Source: Telopea speciosissima (taxonomy: Eukaryota > Streptophyta > Magnoliopsida > Proteales > Proteaceae). From it: a DNA stretch of 64,000 nucleotides. Location: NCBI RefSeq assembly GCF_018873765.1, contig NC_057924.1:5580001-5644000 (forward strand), given 5' to 3'. The position numbers were made by a program, and so were the translations under genes. The notes under the pieces were generated by a model. It ran no database searches, was not told the origin of the DNA, and saw nothing but the letters and a program-made list of their open reading frames with translations. Below, in pieces: positions 12,201-25,105 of this stretch. The stretch's first letter is position 1. The number at the start of each line of letters is the position of its first letter.

Positions 12201-15200
12201 TTTACTTCTGAATGAGATTTGGATGAAGCACATTAAATTGATGGGTCTGGAATGCTCTGCTGGCTGCATGGCAGCTGAAAGTTGGCAGAGATTGGATGGA
12301 CTGAATTTCACCATCCTTCTCTCCTTATGGGTGCAGTTATCAGAGACATATTGTTGAAGCTGTCATATGAAAATGTTACCATCTCTTTTTTCTGTCTTTT
12401 TTGTCTGTTAATTATCTTGAACTCAGATTCCATCACTTGCTTTGTTGACAGACAGATTGGGAAAGAGAGGTCACAAGGGAAAAAGGATCAGTATGACCGA
12501 CAGCACAAGGCCCATGAAGAAGACACTGTATGTTAAGGCAACTATATCTTGAATCATTCATGTATGGTCCAGTATAATTGAAAATAAGAACTCATATAGT
12601 AATGCATGTTTCTATGTGAACTTTAATTACTTCACATTCAACTGTCTCCTGCAGATTAATGAAGTTCAGAGCTTGAGTTCAAGCAGTGAGTCCTGCATCC
12701 TTTTTTACGGTTAAGGGTTGTGAATTTTCGTATTTTCTTTTTTGAAATAGCTTGCTTCCCCCTGCCCCCATTCTTTTTCCTCCCCACTTCCTTTATACTA
12801 GAGGAGAAACCTTGAGGTAATCCAATCTGATACAAACCCTATGGATGGTTGGCACTGGCTTACCGTGAAATCTGGACATTATATGGTTTGGGCTCACACT
12901 ATTACTAGTCCAGCCAAGAGATCTCGTATGATAATTGCCTTTTGACGTATGATTTTCTTTTCTGGACTAATGTAATATACTTGATTTTATGGGGAGGAGG
13001 GGGGGGGGGGAGAGTCCTCTCTTAGAGATGCATTAAATGCTGGCACCACTTCGGTACTAAATTGCCCATTTGCTCTGACTATGAGTTATCTTAGATTTTC
13101 TCTTACTGTAGGTTAGAAGATTGTGGTGTTTGACCCATTCTGTTTGTTTATATTCTCATGCAGTGGATACTTTCCATACCAAACTAAAATCCGTTGATGG
13201 AAAGAACTTGGGGTTATCATCTAATAATTATCCAAATGGAGCATGTGCAAGCTCTGACCCTTCATTTGTCAAACCGGTCACTCAGGACTGTCAGAGGCCT
13301 GCTTCAACAGACTTCTTGTCAGATGTTTCAACCTCTTCCACTTCAGGAGTAGATGTTCCCCCACAATCATGTTCCACTTCCTTAGCATCATCAACCAGCA
13401 TGGTCCCACCAAGAGGCTCGGCTTTTAATACAAATTCCAAGGTGAGGTAGATCATTTCTAGAATTTTTTTTGGGAGTTGACAAAAATAATGTTATCGAAG
13501 ATAACCACCCCCTTCCAATGGATACATCACAGAATAGAGTGATACAACTGGAAATTGCAAATTAAAATGGTAAGCTCCCCAAATATAGATGGGATCTGGC
13601 CACCCTATTCTCAGCTAAAATTTGTCTGCCTCTTGATTCACTGCTCTTGGCATCCAGGAGAGTGAGCGATTCAGTTGGGAAACATCACCATGGTTCTGAA
13701 TCTTTATGTCTCATCCAATTACTAATGTTTGCTGAAGCTGAATTTCCTCCCACAAGCACTTGACTGTAGCTTATTGATATAGCAGTCTCCAGATCTTCAT
13801 TAAGAGACCACAACTCTGCCCTACTGGAATTACTTCTATAATTGGAACTGCTTTTACTCCAACAACCGACCAATTTCAAATCTTAACAGTCCTCCTATGC
13901 CCCTTATGCTCAATGGACCTGGATTACCCAAAGAATATCCATCAAAGTTCAACTTGACTATTGAATGAATCAAAGTTCAACCTGCAAAAGGGAGTTACCT
14001 CTTCCTTCACTACTCTTGAATGAATCAAGGAACTCCAATTCTTGTGCAAAGCTTCTGGTATGCCACTAAAGATTGTTTGCTTTTGGCCAATTCACCTCTG
14101 TAGTTGTGATCTTATCAATGACAACTCATAGATCTGAAAAGGTTTTGAAACAACCTGACTTTTCTTTCCTCTCACAGATGCCAAAAAGATGCAAATTGAG
14201 CTCCCTTCATGGAAACCTCCTCCTTCCAAAAAGAGCTAGATCCTAATAACAGTCATAGTTCATTGACATCCTGAGGGAATTACATAAGTCATTTGAAAAA
14301 CTCTCAAGAATGGAGCCAAACTTTGATGTGCAAAGAGGAGGGTGAATGAATTAACCATCCTTCTTTTTAGCACTGATAGATTCCATTGCCACAGCTGAAG
14401 ACACCATCTAAAATAGAGTATGAAGTTTTTCGATACTGGTCACTTTTTGTTGTAGAGGTGGCTATTAGTTTAGAGTTTGGACTGTGGACAGATAATACAT
14501 CTGCCTCTAGAATGATTAATAGTAACTGTACGATTTACTAAATTATGTAACTTATTGCAATCATTCAGTTCTTTTGATACTGCTGATTATTAATCTTTTT
14601 GGGGGTAAAATCAGTTCTTTCGATAATTTATGTAGGAATTTAAGCTCAATCCAGGAGCAAAAACCTTCTCTCCATCATTCGCAATACCTAGAGCAACAAC
14701 TCCTGCAGTGCCAACAGTTGCAAGCATGGCTTACATCTCAAACAACTCGCCTTTGGTACCTGTTGCTGGTGTTCAGCAGGAAATTGGAGTCGGCCCATTT
14801 GCACCCCATTCATCTCTGCCCGTTAAGTTCGTCCAATACAATAATTCAGTAGTTGGAAATGGGGGCAGTGGTTCTCAATATTCTCAACCTGTATGTATTC
14901 CTTAGTCTTTTTTTCTTTCAACTTTTTTTTGTTATTAGGTATTGTTTTATTATTTTGTTGTGATGGTTGCATCCTGTAGGTCATTTCTTGAAAGTGAAAG
15001 TTCATTACTAGTTCCTTCAGTTGGGAGGCACTTTCTTTGGCTTGTTACCTTGTTCTTGTAAATTTAACCATGCACTTGCAATCATTTGGCCAAAAACTTG
15101 TGAAGATTACGAGGTTTTGAAAAGATCTTGTTCTCTTTTGCCAAAGGTTTCAGATCACTGATGTATTTTAGGGTCTTGTTCTTTTTTGGGGCAAAGGTAA

Positions 15201-18200
15201 TGAACAAAAAATAGGCCAGGGATCGAAACAGTTAAACAAGTCAATATATACTACTGGAACTTTCTGTTAATCAAATAATGAAGGGATCGAAACAGTCAGA
15301 CAAGTCAATATACACTAATGTAACTTTCTTTTAATCAAATAATGAAGGCTTACTAAATCAGTAAATTGTGTCCTTGTATGATTATATTATATGGTGGTCA
15401 GAATTTGAAGTAGTTTTGATGTTTAGTTTATTCTTGTTTTGTATTTGCTCATGCATGGGTCGGTGGGTGCTTATTTGCTTGCTTAGATAAATAAAGTGTT
15501 TGAAAATTCAAATTATGGAAAACTTGGTTGATGAGTTGACTTTAACCCTTATCAAGTTCATGCTTAATGCAACGTGGGTTCCCAAAACCCTAATTCTCAG
15601 TCGTTATGGGTCCACCCTGGATGATAGAACTCAATTAATCAAGGATAATGGCAATTTCATAATTTTTGGGAATAACTCAGCATCTTAAACGTATGGTAAC
15701 AAATGGAAGGACCGATTTGCAAATAAATATTGAGAAATAGGGCTATTCTGGAATTGTCAAGTTAATTGAGAGTAAGTAGAAACAAAAGGGTTTTGAGTAA
15801 TTTTATATAGTCTATTCTTGTTTGTAATTTCGGACAGTTTGTGTTTTCTTCTACCTTCGACCACACGAGTCACATGGCAGAACACAAGTAAAAGATCCAA
15901 CTGCAGCCTGTTGAATCCATATCAAGCACTTTCTGAAACCTCAAAGTGAGAGTTGCCTAGGCCTAATGGGTTAAATCAAACCTATAAAACTCGGTTAAAT
16001 ACGGATTAGAAGACTTCATTTGAACTGTTTCAGAGAGAACCGAAAACAGAGCAGATCTGATCTCAGGTGGTTATCTCACCATTCAAGCAAGTTTTCGAAA
16101 CCAAATTGTACAGGAAAAGTCGCCCTAGAGTAGGTAAATAAATCCCCAATTTTCATCCGAAACCGATGGATTCCCAATGGGTTTGAGTTCAAACGGGACT
16201 GCCAATATTGTTAGGGTAGAATAGGAAATGGGAAAAGATACAATACGTAACAGAGTATAAATGAAAGAAGAACTACATGAGAAGAATATAGAAACTTACC
16301 GGAGGGGAAAGGAGCAGGACCAGGGAGATTGGGAGAGAAGAGGGAGCATGTCACTCGACCAATAGCCACCACAAAGAGCGTACCCAGTGCACGAGGCTCC
16401 CGCCACTGCGGGGTCTGGGGAGGGTCATAATGTATGCAGCCTTACCCTTGCTTTCGCAGAGAGGCTGTTTCCAGACTCGAACCCGTGACCAATAGCCACC
16501 CCATGACAGTAGAAAATTCCTAAATGAAAGGATTACATGCATATATAAGGAAAATAAAACTCCAGAAAATAGAAACTACTCTCAAACTCGAAACTAACAA
16601 TTCAATGCAATCCCCTACATTTATCCAATTGTAAAACAAAATAAAAATGCAATTACAAGAATATCCCCAAATAACTGGATAAACCCCTACCAACCCTTAT
16701 TGGACCAAAAACCCGGTTTGGGTCCAGTTCGCCTTGGTCTTGGTTTCCAGATGGGTCATGCCGGTCCAGCCATGATAGTGCTACTGTGTCAATGCTTATT
16801 GCAGAATTCTCAAGGTGATAATCCTTAGTTTTTCAACCATCATACAATTTCCTGTGACCAATAAATGAATTGTAACGAACTGAAGAAAGTCTCACTTCTA
16901 ACTCCAGTAGACAATATTGGACCCAATTGATAAATTGTAAGCGACCTGATTTTGTTGCCTTTCTTGTGGTAGACAATATAGGAGCCTAATCAGTAAATTA
17001 TGAACAACTTGAAAATGCTGCTTTTCTTGTTGTAGACAATATTGTCTTCAACTTGGAAACATTTTATAGACAAGTTCTCTATGCCTAGTCTATGGTATGG
17101 CAAATTATGTGTGCCATGAGGCCCAATAAGAGAAGTTTCCCTTCTTGCGATAGACAACATTGGGCCCAATTAATAAACTGTAACCAACTTGGAGATGGTT
17201 GCCTTTCTTGTGGTAAACAATATAGGAATCCAATCAATAAACCATAACCAACCTGAAAATGTCTCTATTGTTGTGGAATTAACATTGACTTCAATTTGGG
17301 AACATCTTATGGTGAAGCTACAGAGGGTTTGACAAAGTAGTAGGTTTGCCATAAGGCCATCTGTTAGTTAACTTTATTGTTTCAGCTCTTATACTATGTT
17401 TTGAGGTAGTTTATTTAGATATTCCATGTATTTGTTCTTAATTCCCTTCTTCCTTTTGTTATTTACTAGACAACTTCTGCAAAATTCAATTGTTTCAGTT
17501 CCTCCTTTGCTTATGTAAAAGCCATTCTTCATTGATCTTGCATTTTTTTTTCTTTCCGTTTTGTTTAAGTTTACATCATCAACTCTTTAGAGCTTTTTCT
17601 CTAGAATGCGAGTTGTGACTTTTCTCTTTGATAATGTTTTGCATCATGCCTCGGTTTTAAGACTTGTGGGTAGAACAGGACAGTTGTCCACATGCACTCT
17701 GGAGCATGTAGTGCCAATTGATCCCACCCCAAGAGCTTCCAAGTGAATCCAGTGGCATGATTCTGATTTTCTAACCATCTAATATTGTTCTTTTCAACTC
17801 TCAAAACCATGAAAAACAATCTAGAAAAGAGAAGTTCATCTAAAAAAAAAAAAATCTAGAAAAGAAAATTTTATTTCAGCACTCAGGTTTTGGATGTCTC
17901 CTAGGTGGGAACTCATTTCCCCTTTCCTAACAGATAGTTGACTACTTGCTCTATGCATTTGATAGACCATCCCTCTGCTCCACTTTAGCACTGTTCTAGG
18001 TTGGCAATTGGCTGGATCTTAACCCGGTGTTGGCTTGTTTATAGCAGATTCAAAGTGAGTAGAGCTCGCTTCATTTAAGTTCCAGCCTGATTAAGTCAGA
18101 TCCGTTATTAACTGCACAGAGGAACATCATGGTGGAACCGAGCCGATTAAGATAGATGATACATGCAAGTAAATGCAGATATTTTTGGGTAGAATTTATA

Positions 18201-19686
18201 TCAGAAAAAATTTCTGAAGTGTATCCAATTATCCAGTTAATAATTCGCAACATTTCAGGTTTTCTAGATCCATTGGATTAGTAGTTGGATTTCAGATCAT
18301 CCAATTAATAATTGTATCTGGACCGCATATTCTAGGACCGTCCTGAGTCCATCCAGTTGCAGCCCTACATGATTGTCTAATATTTTCTAGTTTATTTACT
18401 CCGAAAAACTCAAATTGCCATCATCTTACTCCATAATCTCTGTAATGTTCTTTTCTAGTGACTTATATCTGTAATTCTTTTCTTGCAATAGATTGTTGGA
18501 CAAGTGGGAAGCAGGCAGCAGCCAGTTAGATATGCTGGTCAATATCCCATCCAAGCAGGACCTCCATATGTGCATCCAAATTCTCAACCTGTAAGTGGTA
18601 GGGAAATCTCATCTACTTTGGTAGCTGAATTGTCTCCCATGTGGTTGTTTTGTGTTCAGTTGTAGAAAGATCTGGTGGCTTCATGATCTGTTCAGTGACT
18701 TGAGTCATTAAAAGTTATAACTTGCTGTTGTTTTATTTTTCATTTGCCAATTTATTTTCTCAGGTTATGGTTGGACGACTGGGACAGCTGCTCTATGTGC
18801 ATCCAGTTTCACATGTAAGAAATGATATATTCCTTGATCTTATCCAAATAATAGAATTGCTTGATGTACTCATGATTAACATCACAATGAGGCAGACAAG
18901 TTATTTGTTCCTTGAACTTATCCGAATAATAAGGTGAACAGGACTTTTTTTAACCTTTTCCTAGCTTATTCTTACCAAGTTTCAAGGTTTTAGTTTTGAG
19001 GCTGGTTCAAAATATTTTGCGAAACCGCAAAAATTTGGTCCAAACCTGGAAGGTTTTGGTGGATGGTTTCAATTGATGGTTTCGAGGCCCAAATGGTCAA
19101 ATTAGGTCCCAAAACTTCTAGGAAATCCTATTTTAGGCCTTCTAGACATAGTGAAACCCTTAGATTGTTAAAAAGCACACCCAAAATGGTAGTTTGACTT
19201 CGAACCGTAGGTTGGTAATATGAACTGTATGCTGCTGTATACATTCTCTAATTTATTCTATTGCACACAAAATACAGTACTAGAACACACATAATTCAAT
19301 TAGAACGACTAAAAATCTGCATTAGGAATGAATAAACATAAAATTATAAATCATTTCATAATTATCAAATGTTATACATGGTTATTACAAAGACTCAAAG
19401 ATATGGGAATGAAGAATACAAACAAGTCACCCCTCTGCCCCATCCTAGATTTTCTAGTAATTCGGAGAATCAAATCACTATCCGCATAGTATGCTGGAAG
19501 AAACACTCTTAAGTCCTCCACAACAGCCCTATAAATGGCATCGTCAACATATTGGAGGTACTAGGGGTGCAATTATGGCCCGGCCGCCCGAGCTGAGCCG
19601 GCAGGGCCTAGGCTGGAATTTTAGCCCGTAGGATGGGCTGGGCCTGGTTTGGGCTGAGACCTTGGGTTGAGCCTGGCCCGGTTGTG

Positions 19687-19780
<94 letters not shown>

Positions 19781-21941
19781 AAACAAAAAAATAATGTGAC
19801 TTTGGATGTCTAGCTTTATTTAGTGGCATCACATTCTCTATTCTTTAAGTTTTCGACGTGGGACAAAGAAAACTTCTTTTTTCTCCAAGGCAGGAGAAAA
19901 GACTAAGAGATTGCACTCATTTTTAGTCCCACATTGAAAATTTAAGAGAAGGGAATGAAAGTCTATAAATAAAAGGGTGAGATGGTGTGTATTTTCAAAT
20001 TGGCAAGGAACAACACTTCACAATCAGGAGGTCATGAGTTCAACTCTCCTTGGGGCCTACCTATCAAAGGAAATTTGGTTACTTGATAATTATTTCCTGT
20101 GAGCCTCATCTAGTATGCAAATTTACCTTCCTATACTAAAGTTTGTTAATCGATGATAACTGATGATTTAGTTCACCGTGATGTGTAGTGTCATCTATAG
20201 TAGAATGTCGTGAATATCTCTCATTTTAAGGCCCAGTATTTTACAACCAGTATTTTACTTCTTTCTGTTTTTTCTTTAATAGGCTAAGAACATTTCATCT
20301 GTAAAATATCTTTTGTTTTGGAAGGATGTGGTTCAGGGTGCAGCTGCAGTTTCACAAGTATCTTCACGCTCTCTTTTAACTTCACATCAGGCTCATTTTC
20401 CAAAGCAGCAAGGTATGAATTCATTTTAAAGTACATGATGAAAGCTGTGCCAAATTCAAGTTGATTATGTTTCTCTTCTTCCTCGGAGAAAGACGATCAA
20501 ACAATTCCCGACCATGACCCTTGCGGGTCGGTTCATCCGCATAGGATACAAAAAGAAATTCTATTATGGTTCAGGAAGGAAGAATTCCGGAGATTTCTCA
20601 TCCCATTAAGATAAATGGAATAGTGTGATACGATATCAAGGGCATTATCTTGTTTCCTGCTTGAGAACCATGCAGCTAGCAGATCCATAAACCAAGGTTC
20701 AAGATTTCGGTTTCAACTGGAATTTTGACCTTGGTTGAAACTAAAATATACCACTGAAATGGCCGAAATGGAACCCATAAAGTATACAACCAAACCAACC
20801 AAATGGCACCGAAATATGTTTCATTTCGGTGAAAAAACCGAAACATTGAAGATCCCTCAATTTGCATGCCATTTCGTTTTTCCCAATGTCGAAACCAAAA
20901 TCAAATTGCCCAAATTTTGACAGAATGTCAATATCTCGAACCATGCCATGAACACAAGAATACCTGGCACATACATGCTAGAGCAGGCCTATTGAATCAA
21001 CTTCAATCCTCTGTTTTCTGGGTCATATATCCCTAGAATCTCATGATGTTGGTAAAATTAACAGTTGAAGTAGCTGAAATTCGGACATCTATAAGTAGAG
21101 GTGTTTTAGCTGCTTTAGACAACCTGGTTCTTCTGGATTTTGGGACCATGGAGAGTCTTGATTCATTAAGTATAGGTCATTGTATTTGGGTTTCTGGTTG
21201 CTCAGCACATTCAGTCTCTTGTTTTACAGAGTAAAACCCCTCAACCCCCCCCCCCCCTTTTCCAACAAAAAACAAAAAAGAAGAAAATAAATACTGCTTG
21301 TTGTGGAATAGCTGCAACCAACTCCCCCGTTATTACTGGGGTCATTTATCATATTGGACATCTCAAGTATCAGTTTGCTAGACTGTAAAACGGTGTCCGT
21401 CAACGGCATAGATAAAATATGTGAGGCTTGAACCCTGGTGACTCTTTGGTGATCAAGGCCCCCTGGTTGTATTCATCATATTAGGTCAAATGTCAGCTGG
21501 GATTCCTTGGTAGGCTTATACATTTTCGATTTGCTTCTATTGCATGTTTCCACTCCTATACATTCTGGGAAAACCTGTAAAGAGATTAGACAATCCAGAT
21601 CTCAATGGTCCACCCAATGAAGGATCACTCTATGCCCACTGCTGAATTGCATTTTCTTTCAAGAACGTAAAAAAAATGTGTCAGTTTTTTTATTCAAATA
21701 TCTGTCTGTCATTCTGTCTGTCTACAAATTTTAACCATGATATTTAATTTGTTCAATGATAGGAAATGGAACAGCTCCAGCATTGCACCTCTGTGTAGCT
21801 CCTCCGTCATTCGTGGCTGGTGGACAGCAGCATCCCTTTGCCATTCCAACCCCTATTCAGCTGTCACAGTCTCCTTTCCCTACTATCCAGCCTGTTCCAG
21901 TACCTGGTGCCAATGGTCTCTTTGGCAGTAAGTTCCCATGA
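9215..21941 (+). CDS. CID4: Ataxin-2-like PABP-interacting protein (CID3/CID4 type), PAM2 and Sm-like
   Basis: Thirteen exons join in frame: 9215-9386, 9664-9785, 9904-10079, 11767-11947, 12081-12115, 12452-12527, 12655-12685, 13164-13441, 14636-14890, 18492-18590, 18764-18814, 20325-20412 and 21763-21941. The N-terminus ([20 protein letters not shown] to VVAKGVIL) is the Sm-like ataxin-2 domain, with [21 protein letters not shown] as the strand-turn core. Exon 9 carries a PAM2 motif, [12 protein letters not shown], which binds the MLLE domain of poly(A)-binding protein. The protein ends [14 protein letters not shown]. The middle is low-complexity, Ser-rich and poorly conserved. I see no LsmAD domain, and I recall none in close plant relatives. 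The boundary of exon 12 is the least certain: an upstream AG at 20281-20282 would add an in-frame extension. The symbol is by family resemblance; CID3 is equally possible. Confidence 0.88.
10080..11766 (+). other. Intron 3 of the CID3/4-like gene
   Basis: A 1.7-kb intron with no recognised element beyond a GA microsatellite around 10570-10597. It begins GTGATT after AATAG and ends in CAATCCAG. Confidence 0.6.
13480..14430 (-). mobile_element. LINE fragment (RNase H-like region) in intron 8 of the CID3/4-like gene
   Basis: The minus strand of about 13690-13985 reads [15 protein letters not shown], then a GIGGLLR-like stretch and [15 protein letters not shown]. This is the start and middle of the RNase H domain found at the end of plant L1 LINEs (pattern KxNFDGxxxGNPG...GGxxR). 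Stops and shifts break it. The sequence to about 14430 looks like the part upstream of RNase H on the same strand, but is too decayed to assign surely. Confidence 0.65.
15220..15349. repeat. 65-bp direct duplication in intron 9
   Basis: Two adjacent copies contain GGGATCGAAACAGT, ACAAGTCAATATA and TTAATCAAATAATGAAGG. They differ at about six positions. Confidence 0.85.
16371..16490 (-). mobile_element. Truncated Au-like SINE in intron 9
   Basis: The sequence from GCGTACCCAGTGCACGAGGC to GACTCGAACCCGTGACC matches the body of the Au SINE, a tRNA-derived family widespread in angiosperms, in reverse orientation. The pol III B box (GGTTCGAGTC type) is present, but the A-box end is missing. GACCAATAGCCACC occurs on both sides (16357-16370 and 16487-16500). 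The shared GACC may belong to the SINE itself, so AATAGCCACC is the safe part of the target duplication. Confidence 0.82.
16905..17345. repeat. Diverged tandem array, period about 60-65 bp, in intron 9
   Basis: The phrase GTAGACAATATTGG or a variant recurs near 16909, 16970, 17032, 17151 and 17212. It is usually followed by CCCAATTGATAAATTGTAA-like text and CTTTCTTGTGG. Copies are strongly diverged and one interval is longer, consistent with an old degenerating minisatellite. A GTAGACAATA unit ending near a splice-acceptor-like tract is notable but shows no coding. Confidence 0.6.
19564..19690. repeat. GC-rich dispersed repeat fragment (GGCCCGG type)
   Basis: The stretch begins TAGGGGTGCAATTATGGCCC and is dominated by GGGCTGGGCC-like words. 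The same class recurs reversed in units 1-3 near 29697, 39483 and 54437. A TAGGGGTGCAA end suggests hAT-like non-autonomous DNA, but no paired end was seen. Confidence 0.5.
19694..19779. repeat. Compound CA/TA microsatellite
   Basis: About 15 CA/AC dinucleotides run directly into about 26 TA dinucleotides. It lies in the intron after the exon ending at 18814 and is likely hypervariable. Confidence 0.97.
20690..20945. repeat. Dispersed repeat with weak inverted ends, intron 12
   Basis: The left edge AAGGTTCAAGATTTCGGTTT and the right edge, reversed (ATGGTTCGAGATATTGACAT), resemble each other. The interior repeats CCGAAATGG/CATTTCGG words. It looks like a degenerate MITE, but no target duplication was identified. 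Confidence 0.4.
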
Positions 21942-23157
21942 GTCTGTGTATTCTTTCGCATCTCTACCTAGTTTTTTTTACTGAAATTAAGCTTTCTAAT
22001 TCTTTATTAGAGAAGTACCAGGTGCAAGCATTAGTTGTCAACTACCTTGTACTTTTTTTTACCGGACTTTCAAACTGTAAAGAGTAGTGGTTTTGGCAAT
22101 GAAGTTTTTTATTGTTATAAATTTATATTATTCTATCTGTTGGATGGAAATTCAGCCGATAAGATATTGATGATGGTAGTAAAAGAATGGTCTTAAAACC
22201 GATACTTCCCAGATTGCAATGCATTAAAATACTTTCCCTTAGTTTATTTTGATGTGAAATATTGACAATATTTTGTAGAGAATGAGCTCATTAACGAGAG
22301 CTGGATAATTCTTATTAGTTATCTAAAGAACTATGGAGTGAGTTGAATATTTGGATCATATGACCTATTTTCCGAGAAAACAATGTATGATCTGCAATTA
22401 TGTATTTCATTTTCGTAAAATTAGTAGAATAAAAGCTGTCAGTTATCTAGATGTAGTATAACACTGAGGTTTGGTTATCTGGGTGTAGTATAATTCCAAT
22501 TTCTTGGATCTTCAATATTTGACATTAGAACAAACACAATGACATTTTTTCACAGAACCACACACACTCACACACACACACACAGATGAAACCTTCAGGC
22601 TTCAGTGGGGTTGTAGTAGGTGGCAGAGGCAATAGAGACTTGAAGAGCAAATGCACCTGCTGTACACATGTATTCAATCAAAACTGGAACTGAAAACCCA
22701 GAGCTTTACACTAATATTTTTTTAAGGTTTTTGGGACCTTACACATGTTCTAGAAAAAGAATGAAAAAGAATTCTGTGGTACTATTATTATTATTATTTT
22801 TTATAGTTTTTGGGACCTTACAGATGTTCTATAGAAAGAATGAAAAAAGAATTCTGTGGTTGTTGAAGTTTGAGGCTCTTTAGACTTTTGGAGTCAATTC
22901 ACAAAGACTTTTGAGTGAATTTCAATTTTCAACTTAGCTGCCAAAAGATTGTGGTCTGTTCTGTGTGGTGATCTTTGTTGTTTTAGGCCTTTTGCAACTT
23001 TGGGGCTTCTTGCTCCCCTTCTCTTATCGTCTTGTTAAAAGAGGTGAAGAGGAGCACGCAGCCTAAATTTTTCTAAAAAGATACCGTGTGAATGTGTGAT
23101 GGTCTTCAACTGGGGTTTGACTAGATAGGAAGATAGAAATCTTATGGTTAGATAATG
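21942..23157. other. Intergenic spacer with simple repeats
   Basis: This holds the 3' UTR of the CID3/4-like gene, a CA microsatellite near 22559-22585, and an 85-bp direct duplication at about 22720-22865 (GGTTTTTGGGACCTTAC ... AAGAATTCTGTGGT twice). No gene was seen. Confidence 0.65.
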
Positions 23158-24428
23158 ATAAAAATAATATATCTACAAAGTTTGAATATTGTCAAATATT
23201 GTAAATATTAAATAGAAAAAAAAAATGGAAACAAAATAATATGATAATGTTCTTTGTGGGAGGAGTGCAACACCTCAACCAACAGCCCCCACAAAGAATA
23301 CTCCCTCAAAATGTTAAAGATGAAAGGGGAAAAGAGCTGTCTGCGAATTCTTTCTACGTTCTATCACAAAAAGTGAGGGTCTCACACATGTTTTTTGTTT
23401 TATTTTTATTTTATCTATTTTGGAAATGTAAGTTTGCATAAATTGATATTTTTTTTCAGACCATTAAATGGTGGTAGCATACAAATTTCTTCCCACACTG
23501 GCAGCATAGAAACCCTTAACCATAATTGATACAAAGACTAATTCTTAGAGAATAAGATAATTGACCAGTCAAGAATAAATAATATCTTATAATAGCCTCA
23601 TAGTGCATTTTTTATAGACATTTTCTAGTAGGATATAATTGCATTCACATGCATGTTTGTATATTAAATATGAATTTTAAGCATTAATAAGCCTAGCCTA
23701 CTTCGTTGTAAAATCCCTTGCAAAAGCCAATTTTCTCTGAACAATTATTTTTATTTTTTTCAAGTCTATGTAATGCTTAACCTTCGATCCATAATTTTTT
23801 AACTCATTGTATCTTCAGGTTCTGTTTGGTTAAACATAAAATATTTGAGTACGCATAACGGCCATGTTGCTAAGCTTAACAGTACAGTATGGCTCACTTT
23901 ATATTTACAACGTGGTAATTCACTTGGCAATCAAATTTGGTGCATTGATAGACCCCGCAATTCCTCGTTTAAGAACAAAATTTAAATTTAAGTCGAATTA
24001 TACAAAAGGAGAGACCTAATGTAGGGACAACAAAAAAATCCTCTCCAATGTGCATCAGACGATTGGAGCTATCCTTGGGGTGCATTTCAGACAGCTCCAG
24101 CCATCTGAAGCATGCTGCACTCACTGGCGCATTGGAGTCTGGAGAGGATTGGAACTCAACAGCAACATAGACCCTTCTTATACACATGGTTGAAAAATTG
24201 GCCTGTCACATGCCATGAGGCTAATGGGTCGGCTGTGTTGCCAAGCGTAGTAATACAACCAATTTTCTCAAAAATATTTTTAAAAAATATTATTATATTC
24301 ATAAATTGAGCATGAGATCTTTCATCTACCACCCATCACCTTTTCAAGGTATTGAATGAGATACAATTATAAAGCTGAAGGTACTTCAGACATTTCATAC
24401 TAGAATGAGTAATAATTTCATGGGAAAA

Positions 24429-24592
24429 AGGTTAGGTATGCTAGCGGTATACCATATGTTAGTACCTTATGTATCTATCTCTCCCTTCTTCCCTTTGATA
24501 GGTAAGGGAGTCATTTCAAAGGATATATGAGAGAGATAGAAAAATAGGGTGCCTACATACGGTATATTACTACTGCTAAAATACCTATCCTT
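24429..24592. mobile_element. Foldback MITE (GCGGTATACCATATG type), unit 1 copy
   Basis: The halves are inverted copies: AGGTATGCTAGCGGTATACC ... ATCTATCTCTC on the left, and GAGAGATAGA ... TACGGTATATTACTACTGC ... ACCTATCC on the right. The same element sits at the equivalent place in units 2, 3 and 4, so it predates the amplification. Confidence 0.7.
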
Positions 24593-24867
24593 CTCTCTTA
24601 TTTCATTTACATAGTGTATTACTTTATTACTCTAGACATTGATTTTTTTTGGGTGATCAATAGAGCATAAATCTTTTTTCTCCATATATTTTTGTTGAGA
24701 AAAATATTGCTACATTGCTCTTGCACATTCCTCACATACTAAACAGTGGGACCCAAACTGACATTTCTCTCTCATATTCTAACCATATGTGTCACGTGTA
24801 AACCTAATATGAATGATACCATTAATATTCTCTCATTGGTTGTAGTGTGCAAATTCCTGGTTATATT

Positions 24868-25105
24868 GTTCCCTCCAATTCGTTGCCCACTCCAATTTCC
24901 TCCAATTCCTCACATAGGGGTAGAAATGACTACCCTACCCCACCTTGGCCCTCCAATTTGTTGTCCGCTCCAATTTCCTCCAATTCCTGACAGAGGAGCA
25001 GAAATCACCACCCTAGCCCCTGCCCAAGGTGGGATAAGGTGGTCATTTCAGCTCCTATGTGAGGAATTGGAGGAAATTGGAGTGGGCAGCAAATTGGAGA
25101 TGATA
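24868..25105. mobile_element. Foldback MITE in the unit 1 sufB promoter
   Basis: The left arm has TTGCCCACTCCAATTTCC, TCCAATTCCTCACATAGG; the right arm is its reverse complement with CCTATGTGAGGAATTGGAGG and GGAGTGGGCAGCAAATTGG. The element interrupts sequence that is continuous in units 2-4 between TTACATTGTT and GTTGAAAACCC or its variants. It is specific to unit 1 and sits about 360 bp upstream of the ATG. Target duplication is not clear. Confidence 0.75.

Noticed and set aside
19544-19832. Frames full of CV and IY repeats
   Set aside because: Translations of the CA/TA microsatellite.
20283-20300. Possible 18-bp micro-exon (AKNISS) in the CID3/4-like gene
   Set aside because: Flanked by AG and GT, but relatives I recall join HPVSH directly to DVVQGAA, which the plain exon at 20325 already gives.
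22668-22883. 71-codon frame with repeated FRKNEKRILW-like text
   Set aside because: It is the translation of an 85-bp tandem duplication in spacer DNA.
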